A stretch of DNA of 45,171 nt from an uncultured Methanobacteriaceae archaeon (GCA_947259185.1 CAMYKT010000015.1:1-45171), one strand, 5' to 3'; counted from the stretch's first letter, positions 25,792 through 34,782 are shown. The notes: generated by a model not told the origin, from the letters alone. A program made the numbers and translations.

Positions 25792-26820
25792 ATGGTAACC
25801 TATTCAGACTCAGGAGTAGATATTGATTTAGAGGAGGAAACTGTTTCTCATCTAATATCTAAACTAAAAGATACCCTAAAATTTAGAGATGTAATTACTG
25901 AAAGTGGTCATTTTGCTGCTCTGGTACGCCTGGGTGATAAAGCTATTGCCATGAGTACGGATGGGGTGGGAAGTAAAATCCTGGTGGCAAGTATGCTGGG
26001 AAAATATGATACGGTAGGTATAGACTGCATAGCCATGGTGGTGAATGATATACTGTGTGTAGGGGCAGAACCAATAGCCCTGGTAGATTACCTGGCAGTG
26101 GAAAAACCAGACCCGGAGGTGGCAAACCAGATTGGTGATGGGCTTGCTAAAGGTGCAGAAATATCTAAAATTGCCATAATTGGAGGGGAAACTGCTTCTT
26201 TACCTGAAATAATTAAAGATTTTGATCTGGCAGGAACCGGTATGGGTATCGTAGATGCAGATAAAATAATCACCGGTGCGAATATAGAGGAAGGAGATCT
26301 GCTTATTGGAATAGAAAGTAGTGGAATTCACAGTAATGGCCTTAGTTTAGCCCGCAGAGTTTTTTTTGAAGATGCTGGTCTCGATGTTAGTGATCCCCTA
26401 CCAGGATATCCTGAAAAAACGGTGGGAGAGGAACTCCTCGTGCCTACTGCTATTTATGTGGAACCTATCATGGAACTTCTAAGAAGTGATGTGGAAATTC
26501 ATGGATTGGCGCACATTACGGGAGGTGGTTTTACTAACCTCAAACGTTTGAAAAAGGGTACCGGTTATAAAATAGATTCTCTTCCTGAACCACACCCCAT
26601 ATTTAAATCTATTTATTCGTTCCATGTCCCTCTGGAGGAAATGTATCGGGTTTTCAACATGGGTATTGGATTTGTAGTAGTTTTAAAAGGTGAAGATGTG
26701 GATAAATCCCTGGATATCATACGAAAATATGAAAAAGCCCACCTTATTGGTAAGGTAAGGAATGATATAGCAGGAAAAGTTGAAATTAAGACCTTTGAAA
26801 ATAAGACCCTGCTACTATGA
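25792..26820 (+). CDS. purM: Phosphoribosylformylglycinamidine cyclo-ligase (AIR synthetase)
   Basis: The 342-residue protein is PurM. It closes the imidazole ring by ATP-dependent conversion of FGAM to AIR, in purine synthesis. STDGVGSKIL (about residue 55) and GIDCIAMVVNDILCVGAEP form the ATP and metal site of the PurM/SelD fold. IIGGETASLPE and GIHSNGLSLAR are further family signatures, and HITGGGFTNLKR lies in the C-terminal half. The ribosome binding site is AAGGTGATTA. It stands between fttA and comC and is followed by an AT-rich 94-base gap holding the comC promoter. Length and motifs are complete. Confidence 0.96.
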   Translation: MVTYSDSGVDIDLEEETVSHLISKLKDTLKFRDVITESGHFAALVRLGDKAIAMSTDGVGSKILVASMLGKYDTVGIDCIAMVVNDILCVGAEPIALVDYLAVEKPDPEVANQIGDGLAKGAEISKIAIIGGETASLPEIIKDFDLAGTGMGIVDADKIITGANIEEGDLLIGIESSGIHSNGLSLARRVFFEDAGLDVSDPLPGYPEKTVGEELLVPTAIYVEPIMELLRSDVEIHGLAHITGGGFTNLKRLKKGTGYKIDSLPEPHPIFKSIYSFHVPLEEMYRVFNMGIGFVVVLKGEDVDKSLDIIRKYEKAHLIGKVRNDIAGKVEIKTFENKTLLL

Positions 26821-26914
26821 ATTTTTAATATAAAATACTTAAATTATTTTATATTGATTAATTTGCCTTAAATTCATCAATGGATAGCACATATGCTGAC
26901 AAAGAGGTTTTATC

Positions 26915-27940
26915 ATGAAAATAACGGCGGAACAAGAAAAAATAATAATCACTCAAATACTGACTAAAATGGATGTTTCTCCAGAATATGCTCACATCGT
27001 TGCTGAGGTAACTATGGATGCCGATTTAAAGGGGTTCTCTTCACATGGAATAGGAAGGTTTCCCCAGTATGTGAAAGGTCTTAAATATGGAACTATTAAA
27101 GCACAGGGCGACATTGAAATCGAAAATGAAACTGTTTCTACCGGATTAATAAATGGTAATCATCTTTTTGGGCATGTAGTAACCTATAAAGGTATGGAAT
27201 TAGCACTTGAAAAAGCAAAAGAAACAGGTATAGGTGCAGTAGGAATACATGATTCTAATCATTTCGGGGTGGCCGGATACTATACGGATATGGCCATAAT
27301 GGAGGATATGGTGGGAATTGTTATTGCCAATACTGAACCTGCTGTGGCCCCTATTGGAGGTAAAGAACCTATTCTGGGTACCAACCCTCTGGCCATAGGA
27401 ATACCATCTAACCACCACTATGTATCGGTGGACATGGCCACCTCTGCCTCTGCCCGGGGAAAACTTTTAGAAGCAGTGCGCAGAGGAGAAAAAATTCCAG
27501 AAAATGTGGCTCTGGATGCAGAAGGTAACCCTACTATTGATCCGGAAGCGGCTCTAAATGGATCCATATTGCCTTTTGGCGCCCATAAAGGTTATGCTCT
27601 TGCCTTCATGATTGAAATACTTGCAGGACCCATGGTTAAAGCTGCTTTTGGAAAAGGAGTGAGAGGAACTGCTAATCCAGAAGAAATATGTACCAAGGGA
27701 GATCTTATAATAGCCATAGATCCTTCTAAATTTGGAGACCTGGAAATATTTAAAACCCAGGTGGATGCATTTATTGGGGAAATTAAATCCACCGATAACG
27801 TATTCATACCAGGAGATATGGAAGTTATGAATGTTAAACAGAATATGGATAAAGGTATAGAAATTGATGATGTTCTCTATCAGCAATTAAAAGAAATTGC
27901 AATAGATTTAGATATTAATCTTGATGAATTAATTTCATAA
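26915..27940 (+). CDS. comC: L-sulfolactate dehydrogenase ComC
   Basis: This 341-residue enzyme is of the LDH2/MDH2 (archaeal malate/sulfolactate dehydrogenase) family, which has a non-Rossmann NAD(P)-binding fold. FSSHGIGRFPQY near residue 43-54, GIHDSNHFGVAGYY with the catalytic His, GTNPLAIGIPS, and LPFGAHKGYALAFMIEIL are all typical. ComC oxidises L-sulfolactate to sulfopyruvate in coenzyme M synthesis. The placement directly before comD and comE supports ComC over malate dehydrogenase. GAGG lies eight bases before the ATG, and TATA-like AATATAAAA at 26827-26835 is a candidate promoter for the comCDE operon. The gap to comD is 22 bases. Confidence 0.92.
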   Translation: MKITAEQEKIIITQILTKMDVSPEYAHIVAEVTMDADLKGFSSHGIGRFPQYVKGLKYGTIKAQGDIEIENETVSTGLINGNHLFGHVVTYKGMELALEKAKETGIGAVGIHDSNHFGVAGYYTDMAIMEDMVGIVIANTEPAVAPIGGKEPILGTNPLAIGIPSNHHYVSVDMATSASARGKLLEAVRRGEKIPENVALDAEGNPTIDPEAALNGSILPFGAHKGYALAFMIEILAGPMVKAAFGKGVRGTANPEEICTKGDLIIAIDPSKFGDLEIFKTQVDAFIGEIKSTDNVFIPGDMEVMNVKQNMDKGIEIDDVLYQQLKEIAIDLDINLDELIS

Positions 27941-27962
27941 ATAGTTATTTCAGGACAATAAT

Positions 27963-28454
27963 ATGAATTCTAGTCAGGCAGTTTATCAGGGTATGGTGGA
28001 TGCAGGGATAGACTTCGTGGTTAGCCTGCCCTGTGTAAATCTGGGGGAGGTAATGGAAATGGTGGAATCCGATCCTCATATAGTCCATATACCGGTTACC
28101 CGGGAAGAAGAAGGTCTGGGAATATGTGCCGGGGCATTTTTAGCCGGTAAAAAACCAGCCATATTAATGCAGAATTCCGGGCTGGGTAATTGTGTTAATG
28201 CTCTGGCATCACTCTTTGAGTTGTACCATCTACCTCTTCTTCTGGTTATGAGCCACCGGGGTACCCTGGGAGAGAGAATAAATGGTCAGATACCCATGGG
28301 TAAAGCCACCCCTAAAATTTTAGATGCACTGAATATACCTTATTCCCGGCCAGGTCGTCCTGAAGAAGCCCTTGAAATCATAGTCAAATCATGGGAACAA
28401 TCCCTTACAGGGGGATTTCCAGTAGGGGTTTTGCTGGATAATCAGTACTGGTAA
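27963..28454 (+). CDS. comD: Sulfopyruvate decarboxylase subunit alpha
   Basis: This 163-residue protein forms the pyrimidine-binding half of a thiamine-diphosphate enzyme. VTREEEGLGICAGAFLAG (about residue 46-63) includes the glutamate that activates the cofactor, and QNSGLGNCVNALASL is the next conserved stretch. With ComE it decarboxylates sulfopyruvate to sulfoacetaldehyde, the last carbon-trimming step toward coenzyme M. The two-subunit split of a single decarboxylase is normal in methanogens. CAGGACA is the ribosome binding site. It is followed by comE after 32 bases. Confidence 0.95.
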   Translation: MNSSQAVYQGMVDAGIDFVVSLPCVNLGEVMEMVESDPHIVHIPVTREEEGLGICAGAFLAGKKPAILMQNSGLGNCVNALASLFELYHLPLLLVMSHRGTLGERINGQIPMGKATPKILDALNIPYSRPGRPEEALEIIVKSWEQSLTGGFPVGVLLDNQYW

Positions 28455-28486
28455 TTATTTATTAAGGTTTAAAAGAAGTGATAAAA

Positions 28487-29065
28487 ATGGATCGAATAGA
28501 AGCCATATCCCGGATAATTGATAAGTTGGACCAGGAACTGGTGGTCTGTAACATCGGGTTTCCATCACGTGAACTTTGCCAGCTGCAAGACCATGCCAAA
28601 AATTTTTATATGCTGGGTTCCATGGGCCTGGCTTCATCTATTGGTCTGGGATTATCCATATCTCTTTTAAAAAATGCAGAAACCAGAGGTAAAGTCCCCC
28701 GGAAAGTGGTAGTTTTTGATGGCGATGGGTCTATTTTAATGAATTTAGGTAGTTTAGTTACTATAAGTGCTCAGGCCCCTCCAAATTTAATTTTAGTTGT
28801 CCTGGATAATCAATGCTATGGTTCTACTGGTTCTCAGTGCACTTACAGCGAAGAAGTGGACTTATCACTTCTGGCAGAATCGGCAGGTTTTGAAACAGTA
28901 CTGGTTTTTCAAGAAGAAATTGACTTTAAAAAAGCACTCCAAAGTAAAGGTCCTGTTTTTGTACATATGAGAGTTAATCCCGGGAATGCAGATGTTCCCA
29001 TTATTGATCTAGATCCAGATGAAATTAAATACCGATTCATGAGAGAAATAAAAAGTAATCTTTAA
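28487..29065 (+). CDS. comE: Sulfopyruvate decarboxylase subunit beta
   Basis: This 192-residue protein is the diphosphate-binding half of the decarboxylase. FDGDGSILMNLGSL (about residue 76-90) and LDNQCYGSTGSQCT give the GDG(S)...N thiamine-diphosphate motif that binds magnesium and cofactor phosphates. The frame opens at GTG 28478, but the ATG at 28487 has GTGA five bases ahead and is preferred. It is the final gene of comCDE and ends six bases before the 3' end of the convergent polymerase gene. Transcripts must therefore stop inside the polymerase gene. Confidence 0.95.
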   Translation: MDRIEAISRIIDKLDQELVVCNIGFPSRELCQLQDHAKNFYMLGSMGLASSIGLGLSISLLKNAETRGKVPRKVVVFDGDGSILMNLGSLVTISAQAPPNLILVVLDNQCYGSTGSQCTYSEEVDLSLLAESAGFETVLVFQEEIDFKKALQSKGPVFVHMRVNPGNADVPIIDLDPDEIKYRFMREIKSNL

Positions 29066-29071
29066 TGGTAA

Positions 29072-30859
29072 TTATTTTTCTTTTTCTTCAGGATGGTAGG
29101 TAGCATAAAATCCATCCGTGTCGGCATAGATACTGTGGAAGCCAAATTTTTTTGCCTTTTCCATGGTTTTTTTAATATAGTCCCTTCCCCATGCAGTAAT
29201 GGCCTCGGCACATTCAATAGAATACCACCGGAAACGTGAATATCCATAAACACCATACATGGTATTGGCCAGTCTTTTTAATGCTTCCTGCTGCACATTA
29301 AGTATCTTTTTTTCCATGGGATCCTCTGATTTCTGCATTTTTCTTTTAAGACGGGATCTTTCATCTAGAACCTGCCCTATAACCGACGGTATGAATCCAG
29401 GAGGTTCTTTTAAAAATTTATAGCCACTCTCCGGTGCTATGTAACTATTTTCTTCATCCAGAGTAATGGTATCTGGGGAGATATTTTTGGATATTATTAT
29501 GCTGGGATAGAGGCTTCTAAAATCAAATTGAACAATGTTTTCATGTAATCCTTTTTCAGGTTCTTTAACATAGCCCCCCTCCACACTTTTTCCTCTTCTT
29601 TGGGAGTGCTGCAAATGAGAAGGTTTATTAGGTGCAATTTCCCCATATTCGTGTGATTTTCTCATAAAAAACCATTCTGCTTGTTGTCCAGTGGTCATGC
29701 GTGTCAGGTCAAAAAATGGTTGGCCTACAATTCTGCTTAGTTCTAAATTTAAGGGAAGTATTTTCTCTCCTATTTTATAGGTGGCCTGCACATCATCCAG
29801 GGAATATCTGATTAGTTGTTCTAGAGATTCTCCTCCAGCATCCCAGTATTGCCATAATTTATCCCCTGGAAGATCAAATTTTTCCTCGCCAAATAACTCC
29901 TGATAAACCCGTTCTAAGGTATATCGATCCAGATGCATATAACGTCTCATTACCAGGTAAAGATCCACGTGGATTATACCCTTAATAGATGCTGAATTGG
30001 CAAAACCTCTTCTCAAGAATTTTAATTCAGATCCATCAACTCCTAAGTCCAGTTTAACCCCCAGCAGTTTGGCCCGGTCTTTTATATAGGGGAAGTCAAA
30101 ATTATCAGAATTGTAACCCACAATAACATCTGGTTGGTAATTTTTTACAATTTCAGCGAATTTTTCCAGAATTTTCTTTTCGGTATTTACTTTTTCTACA
30201 AAGTCCAGATGCTGACCTTTGGTGGATATGACCTTATCCAATCCCATGTTCCCTGAAATGCCCACCATAATTATTTCGTCTTTTTCTGCATTAGGCATTC
30301 CATCAGGATTTCTAACCTCAATATCAAAACTTAAAATCTTTAATTCTGGAAAGTCAGATTCCAGTTTTTGGGGAGGTTTTTCAATTTCCAAAAGTAGAGT
30401 ATTTTCTGAAGCGGAAAAAACACAGGGTGATGATTCAATAATATTTCCTTCAATCTTTATTTGAGACATGGGAAAAATTCCTTTATCAATTAAATATCTG
30501 CGATAAAAAGGAATATCATGTTCTCTAATTTCTTTTACCTGACTTAAATTCCATATATCGTCTCGAAGTTCGGGAACATCCTGAGGATGTTTTAATGTGA
30601 CCTTTAATATTTCCTTATTCTGGCCCAGATCTTTTTTTTGAATTCTTTCAATTTTGTCCAGCCCTAAGTTTTCCAGTTCATGTTGACATAGTCCTATATC
30701 ATAGGGTATGACATAAATGTAAGGTTCAAATGTTTTATCCAGAGCTATGATTGTATTATTATCATTTGAGCCTTTGTCTTTTCCAAATAAACGGATTACT
30801 GGTTTAGAATCCTGAGTAACATAATCAATATCCAGTAGCACCATATTCCTGGTTTCCAT
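29072..30859 (-). CDS. polB1: Family-B DNA polymerase, N-terminal fragment PolB1 of a naturally split enzyme
   Basis: The 595-residue protein holds the N-terminal and 3'-5' exonuclease domains (Exo I DIE at 179-181; Exo II NSDNFDFPY 250-258; Exo III YSLDD 352-356). It also has the palm and fingers with motif A DFRSLYPSI (446-454), motif B KRLANTMYGVYGY (528-540) and motif C YADTDG (578-583). It ends 12 residues later and lacks the thumb and KKxY region. This matches the known split of M. thermautotrophicus polymerase (MTH1208 with MTH208), where a separate gene supplies the C-terminus. So it is not a truncation by mutation. The ATG at 30859 lies about 26 bases after a TATA box, fitting a leaderless start. 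Confidence 0.95.
   Translation of the reverse strand: METRNMVLLDIDYVTQDSKPVIRLFGKDKGSNDNNTIIALDKTFEPYIYVIPYDIGLCQHELENLGLDKIERIQKKDLGQNKEILKVTLKHPQDVPELRDDIWNLSQVKEIREHDIPFYRRYLIDKGIFPMSQIKIEGNIIESSPCVFSASENTLLLEIEKPPQKLESDFPELKILSFDIEVRNPDGMPNAEKDEIIMVGISGNMGLDKVISTKGQHLDFVEKVNTEKKILEKFAEIVKNYQPDVIVGYNSDNFDFPYIKDRAKLLGVKLDLGVDGSELKFLRRGFANSASIKGIIHVDLYLVMRRYMHLDRYTLERVYQELFGEEKFDLPGDKLWQYWDAGGESLEQLIRYSLDDVQATYKIGEKILPLNLELSRIVGQPFFDLTRMTTGQQAEWFFMRKSHEYGEIAPNKPSHLQHSQRRGKSVEGGYVKEPEKGLHENIVQFDFRSLYPSIIISKNISPDTITLDEENSYIAPESGYKFLKEPPGFIPSVIGQVLDERSRLKRKMQKSEDPMEKKILNVQQEALKRLANTMYGVYGYSRFRWYSIECAEAITAWGRDYIKKTMEKAKKFGFHSIYADTDGFYATYHPEEKEK
29074..29088 (+). terminator. T-rich terminator for comCDE inside the polymerase C-terminal codons
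   Basis: ATTTTTCTTTTTCTT on the plus strand begins nine bases after the comE stop. On the minus strand the same bases encode the lysine/glutamate-rich end of PolB1. It is the only plausible U-rich end for the com transcript. Inferred from base content. Confidence 0.45.
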
Positions 30860-30880
30860 AAGAATGATTTAGATGTGTAC

Positions 30881-30890
30881 CATATATAAT
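30881..30890 (-). promoter_or_regulatory. TATA box of polB1
   Basis: On the minus strand ATTATATATG (30890 to 30881) is centred about 26 bases upstream of the polymerase ATG. There is no Shine-Dalgarno sequence before that ATG, so a leaderless transcript is likely. Confidence 0.6.
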
Positions 30891-31075
30891 GTGATGGGTT
30901 GAGATAAGAAAAACAAAAAGAGTAATAATAAGGGCTAATTGAAAACTAGGTAGATATATTAAAAGGATTTTAATCTCAAAAGTCAATTATATCTCTTTAA
31001 ATATTTTAAATTATTAAATAGTTTATTCCGGGAAAAATTTATTAATAATAGAGTCCTAACTAAGTAATAATTAAA

Positions 31076-31096
31076 CAGATAATTTATCTGGAGGGG
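31076..31096 (+). promoter_or_regulatory. Palindrome adjoining the ribosome binding site of the secreted-protein gene
   Basis: CAGATAATTTATCTG (31076-31090) is a perfect seven-pair inverted repeat with a one-base centre. Its last G is the first base of the GGAGGGG ribosome binding site, which ends four bases before the start codon. A TATA-like TTTATTAA at 31039-31046 would put transcription start near 31070, so the dyad would sit at the very 5' end of the message. It may be an operator or an RNA stem. Confidence 0.45.
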
Positions 31097-31100
31097 TTTT

Positions 31101-31649
31101 ATGAAAAAAAATGTTTTACTGGGAATATTTTTTATAATTTTCATCACCATAGTGGGGGCCACATATGCCCAGAATATCGTAGCCACCCAAAGAGGACCTT
31201 TATCCGCCAGGGAAGGGGAGAATATTACTATAACTTACACGGTAGCCAATAAGGGAAATAATACTATTTATAATGTAAGTGTGGCTGATCAAAATTTTTA
31301 CAAGTTCCTGGGAAATATTAGTCCAGGAGGTAGTCAGAGTTTTACCGAAAAGTTATATATTCCCACTGATGCTGAAGTAAAAGAAGAGTTTGGTGAAGAT
31401 GCCATTGTATCAAATCCCTACTTCATAGGTGGCTTTGCAGTAACATATCAGGATGATGATGGAAATAAATACGCAGTCAATTCCAATACACTTAGCATAC
31501 CTCTAATTTCAAGTAAAGTAGCTAGTCCTGTAAATGTGGCAGAATATGCTGCAGCTAGTACCACACCCCAGGGAATATGGCAGCAAATTATGAACCTGAT
31601 CCAATCCCTGATAGCTTATATCCAAAGCTTGGTTACCACCGGTTCTTAA
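31101..31649 (+). CDS. Secreted protein with one beta-sandwich (CARDB/DUF11-like) domain
   Basis: The product has 182 residues. A clear Sec signal peptide (hydrophobic about 5-19, cleavage after TYAQ or nearby) is followed by a domain with GENITITYTVANKGNNTIYNVSV, the pattern of DUF11/CARDB surface adhesion-type beta sandwiches. An acidic stretch and an ATYQDDDG-like strand (here VTYQDDDGNKY) close the domain. The last 25 residues (IWQQIMNLIQSLIAYIQSLV) form an amphipathic helix that could contact the membrane or a partner. No LPxTG or lipobox is present. The ribosome binding site is GGAGGGG. The function is unknown; cell-surface placement is likely. Confidence 0.75.
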   Translation: MKKNVLLGIFFIIFITIVGATYAQNIVATQRGPLSAREGENITITYTVANKGNNTIYNVSVADQNFYKFLGNISPGGSQSFTEKLYIPTDAEVKEEFGEDAIVSNPYFIGGFAVTYQDDDGNKYAVNSNTLSIPLISSKVASPVNVAEYAAASTTPQGIWQQIMNLIQSLIAYIQSLVTTGS

Positions 31650-31670
31650 ATAAAAGAATTCAGAACTAAA

Positions 31671-31690
31671 TTTATTTTTTTTATATTTTT
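31671..31690 (+). terminator. T-tract terminator after the secreted-protein gene
   Basis: TTTATTTTTT followed by TTATATTTTT begins 22 bases after the stop codon. This is a typical U-rich archaeal terminator without a hairpin. The convergent permease gene ends at 31755. Confidence 0.55.
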
Positions 31691-31754
31691 AAAATAAAAA
31701 TCCTTTAAGAAATATATTGGGGCATTTTTAGAAAGCATAGTTAATATAACATAA

Positions 31755-32816
31755 CTAGTCTTCAGCGGAATTTTTTTCCAGACCTTCCTTTTTATAAGCC
31801 ATTAGTCCAGCATAGGTTACCCCCAATATAAGAGGTCCCAGTATAAATCCTGCCAACCCCCATACCAGTGGTCCGCCTAAAAATCCCGCCAGAAAAATCA
31901 GGGGGTGGATATCAGCATATTTTCCAGATATTTTAGGTCGGATATAAATATCACTACCACTGAGTACCACACCTAAAATCAGCACCAGTACTGCCCGTAA
32001 ATAATTCCCCATTAAAATATCATAAATTAAAAGAACCGTATAGGTGGGCCAGGGACCTATAATGGGCATGAATTGTAAAAATCCCGCCAATATTCCTAAA
32101 AATAAAGCATACGGATATCCCAATATATAAAATCCGGCCACTGCCATTAAACCAATGACAAGAGAAGTTAAAAAATGGCCATAAAAAATACTTTTGAGAA
32201 CTTTTTCTGTTTCATCATACATTATGTGGAAAAAGCCCTTTCTTTTAGCAGGAATAGCAGAATTAATATATTCCCAAAGTTTATCTCCATCACGGGCCAG
32301 ATAAAAAGTAGAAGCTATGAATACCAGTAACTGCAGAGCCAGTAAAGGTAGTGAAGTAACCATTTCCAGCAAATAATTAAGAATTCCTACAAAAATATCT
32401 TTAATGAAACTATTTAGGGTTCCCCCAGCAGAAGTGATGAATGATTGAAAATTATCAGGAATTATAATGGTTAAATCTGAAAAAGTAGAGTTTAAACTTT
32501 GATTAATTTGATTAGATGAAGCAGAGCTTTGAGCAACACCCAGCACATTAGGTAAGACCTGTATTAGTGATTCAACACTGAATATTATAAGAACTATTAG
32601 AGGTAAGATTATAAGTACCATGGCCAGGATAATGGATAAGGAATTAAAGCGCAGATAGGGTTCCATTTTTTGAGATAGTGGTCTTAGGCCATAGGCAAAA
32701 ATAGCCCCAAGGATAATCATTTTTAAAATAGGAGACAGTACTACCAGAGATAATAAAATTAGAATCAAAACCAGAAAAAGAGAAGATGTGAATGTTCCCT
32801 TTAACTTATAAATCAT
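31755..32816 (-). CDS. AI-2E family transporter (PerM/TqsA-like permease)
   Basis: This 353-residue integral membrane protein has about eight spans and the family layout: two N-terminal spans, IIFSVESL-type soluble segment, then a second block containing FYLARDGDKLWEYI. Its C-terminal glycine/proline-rich motif includes GFLQFMPIIGPWP and PLVWGLAGFILGPLILG, which are diagnostic. Members export small molecules such as quorum signals or act as Na+/H+ antiporters; a substrate for methanogens is not known. No strong ribosome binding site precedes the ATG at 32816. It lies about 100 bases downstream of pyrK on the same strand but is probably a separate unit. Confidence 0.88.
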   Translation of the reverse strand: MIYKLKGTFTSSLFLVLILILLSLVVLSPILKMIILGAIFAYGLRPLSQKMEPYLRFNSLSIILAMVLIILPLIVLIIFSVESLIQVLPNVLGVAQSSASSNQINQSLNSTFSDLTIIIPDNFQSFITSAGGTLNSFIKDIFVGILNYLLEMVTSLPLLALQLLVFIASTFYLARDGDKLWEYINSAIPAKRKGFFHIMYDETEKVLKSIFYGHFLTSLVIGLMAVAGFYILGYPYALFLGILAGFLQFMPIIGPWPTYTVLLIYDILMGNYLRAVLVLILGVVLSGSDIYIRPKISGKYADIHPLIFLAGFLGGPLVWGLAGFILGPLILGVTYAGLMAYKKEGLEKNSAED

Positions 32817-32918
32817 TAATTATCATTCCTGATTATCCGGTGTAAATTACATTTAATTTCATGATCTTAAAAAAAACAGGATTTGTTTATCCCTAATAAC
32901 CCTGTAATTTTATTAAGA

Positions 32919-33737
32919 TTAAAATGGTTTTGCAGTTCCTGATGAATCCCGGTGGTATTTTCCAAATTCAGTTATCATTTTTATTTCATGTCCCCAGAAA
33001 ACAGGGCCCTCCACACAAACTCGCCAGCCAGTATCATCCACACAGCATTGTCCGCACAAACCCATGGCGCACTTCATCCAACGTTCCATGGAAAATTGAG
33101 CAGGGATGTGGTGTTCTTCAGCCAGTTCCAGAATGCCTTTCATCATGAGCTCCGGTCCACAGCTAATAATAAGGTCATATTTTTGATTCTCAAGTAATTG
33201 TTTCACCCGGTCGGTAGCAAATCCTTTAAATCCACAGGTGCCATCATCAGTACAACTTAAAACATTAGCCCCTGCATTTTTCATCCGTTCTATGAATAAT
33301 AGTTCATTTGAAGTAAGAGAAGCACTTATAACATCAACTGAAACGCCCCTATCCCGAGCATGGTCTACCATGGTAGCAACAGGAGCCATACCTATTCCTC
33401 CCCCGACAGCCAGGATTTTAGATCCTTTTAAATCAAAACCTTTGCCATAAGGACCCCTTATGCCTAGTTTATCACCTTCTTTGAGGGAGTGAACCTGGCT
33501 GGAAAATTTACCTATTTTTTTGATGGAAATGCCCAGTTCTTCTTTCAAGGGGTCTATTAATGATATGGACATGGGTTTTTCATCTTCAAAATTCCATATC
33601 ATCATAAATTGACCTGGTAACGGATAATCGTATTTATTCTCCACTTTCCAATCAAAAATAAAAGTTTTAACCGATTCAGATTCTTTTATTATTTTTTTTA
33701 TTTCCATTACATTTGGAACGTGCTTTATATCTACCAT
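32919..33737 (-). CDS. pyrK: Dihydroorotate dehydrogenase electron transfer subunit PyrK
   Basis: This 272-residue flavin/iron-sulfur protein passes electrons from dihydroorotate dehydrogenase PyrD to NAD(+). The FAD motif is here KPMSISLID, with lysine replacing the usual arginine. The nucleotide-binding GGGIGMAP follows, and a C-terminal [2Fe-2S] cluster is held by CAMGLCGQCC and the later Cys in WRVCVEGPVF. GAGGGGA lies upstream of the ATG at 33737. It follows pyrD by 66 bases on the same strand. The pair makes a PyrD type B enzyme for pyrimidine synthesis. Confidence 0.95.
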   Translation of the reverse strand: MVDIKHVPNVMEIKKIIKESESVKTFIFDWKVENKYDYPLPGQFMMIWNFEDEKPMSISLIDPLKEELGISIKKIGKFSSQVHSLKEGDKLGIRGPYGKGFDLKGSKILAVGGGIGMAPVATMVDHARDRGVSVDVISASLTSNELLFIERMKNAGANVLSCTDDGTCGFKGFATDRVKQLLENQKYDLIISCGPELMMKGILELAEEHHIPAQFSMERWMKCAMGLCGQCCVDDTGWRVCVEGPVFWGHEIKMITEFGKYHRDSSGTAKPF

Positions 33738-33803
33738 TTAATCCCCTCGGTTCCTTAAGTCTTCTTAAGATGCTTTTTTATAAAATTTATTTGATGTAGT
33801 TAA

Positions 33804-34709
33804 TTAGATTTTATGGGAAATGCCCACCATATCATCCACCTGAGAAAATCCTTTCTTTATCATGAATTTTTCCAGACCCACAGCAATTTCATTGAAAATC
33901 TCCGGCCCATAGTGCATAATAGCGGTACCCACCTGAACAGCACTGGCACCAGCAAATAAAAACTCCACCACGTCCTGATAATTGGAAATACCCCCCACAC
34001 CAATTATAGGAATTTCAACCGCCTTAAAAACTTCATATACGCATCTAAGTGCAATTGGTTTAATAGCAGGTCCAGACATTCCTCCGATCTGGTTTGACAA
34101 TACCGGCCGGCTGGTTTCCAGATCTATTTTAAGTCCCGGGCCCAGTGAATTTATTAAGGTAAGTGCATCTGATCCTGCATCAGCAGCACTGATTGCTATT
34201 TCAATTAAATCCGTTACATTAGGAGTTAGTTTGGTTATTACCGGTATTGAAACTGACTTTTTAACTGCTTTAACCACCTCAAATGTAAGTTCCGCGTCCT
34301 GTCCAATAGCTGCCCCGCATCCACCCATGGCATGGGGACAGGACACATTAAGTTCCAGTAAATTAACCTTTTTTTCTACTTGTGAAGCTACCTCAGCAAA
34401 TTCTTCAGGTGAAGCCCCATAAATAGATGCAGCTACTTTAACCTGTGGATCAAGTCGTTTGAGCTCTTTTTTAAATGTTTCCACTCCCGGATTGGAGAGG
34501 CCTATGGCATTTATGATGCCCCCTTCCACCTCCACCGTGGTAGGATTATTATAACCTTTATTTGGTTGGCTAGAAAATGATTTAGTGACAACCGCCCCTG
34601 CACCAGAACGATATACCCAGTTTAATGAAGATGCAGTACTTCCCATTACACCCGCAGCTAACATGGTGGGATTTTTTAATTTAATATCGCAGATTTTGAT
34701 TTCCAGCAT
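33804..34709 (-). CDS. pyrD: Dihydroorotate dehydrogenase, catalytic subunit (type B)
   Basis: This 301-residue TIM-barrel flavoprotein oxidises dihydroorotate to orotate. KNPTMLAAGVMGST at the N-terminus, NVSCPHAMGG (about residue 120) with the catalytic Cys of class 1B enzymes, and IPIIGVGGISNYQDVVEFLFAGASAVQVGT at the FMN phosphate site are typical. The start has GAGGGTGA just upstream. It is first in the pyrD-pyrK unit and divergent from nop5, whose promoter lies in the same 104-base gap. The length and residues are complete. Confidence 0.95.
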   Translation of the reverse strand: MLEIKICDIKLKNPTMLAAGVMGSTASSLNWVYRSGAGAVVTKSFSSQPNKGYNNPTTVEVEGGIINAIGLSNPGVETFKKELKRLDPQVKVAASIYGASPEEFAEVASQVEKKVNLLELNVSCPHAMGGCGAAIGQDAELTFEVVKAVKKSVSIPVITKLTPNVTDLIEIAISAADAGSDALTLINSLGPGLKIDLETSRPVLSNQIGGMSGPAIKPIALRCVYEVFKAVEIPIIGVGGISNYQDVVEFLFAGASAVQVGTAIMHYGPEIFNEIAVGLEKFMIKKGFSQVDDMVGISHKI

Positions 34710-34782
34710 TTTTCACCCTCATGAATTATGTTTCCCTATCCTTAACGATCAGGGCCCTATGGTAAATATGAAATTTTTAAAT

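Noticed and set aside
29072..30859. DNA polymerase judged as a truncated pseudogene
   Set aside because: All motifs are intact, and the end matches the known natural split of family-B polymerase in Methanobacteriales.
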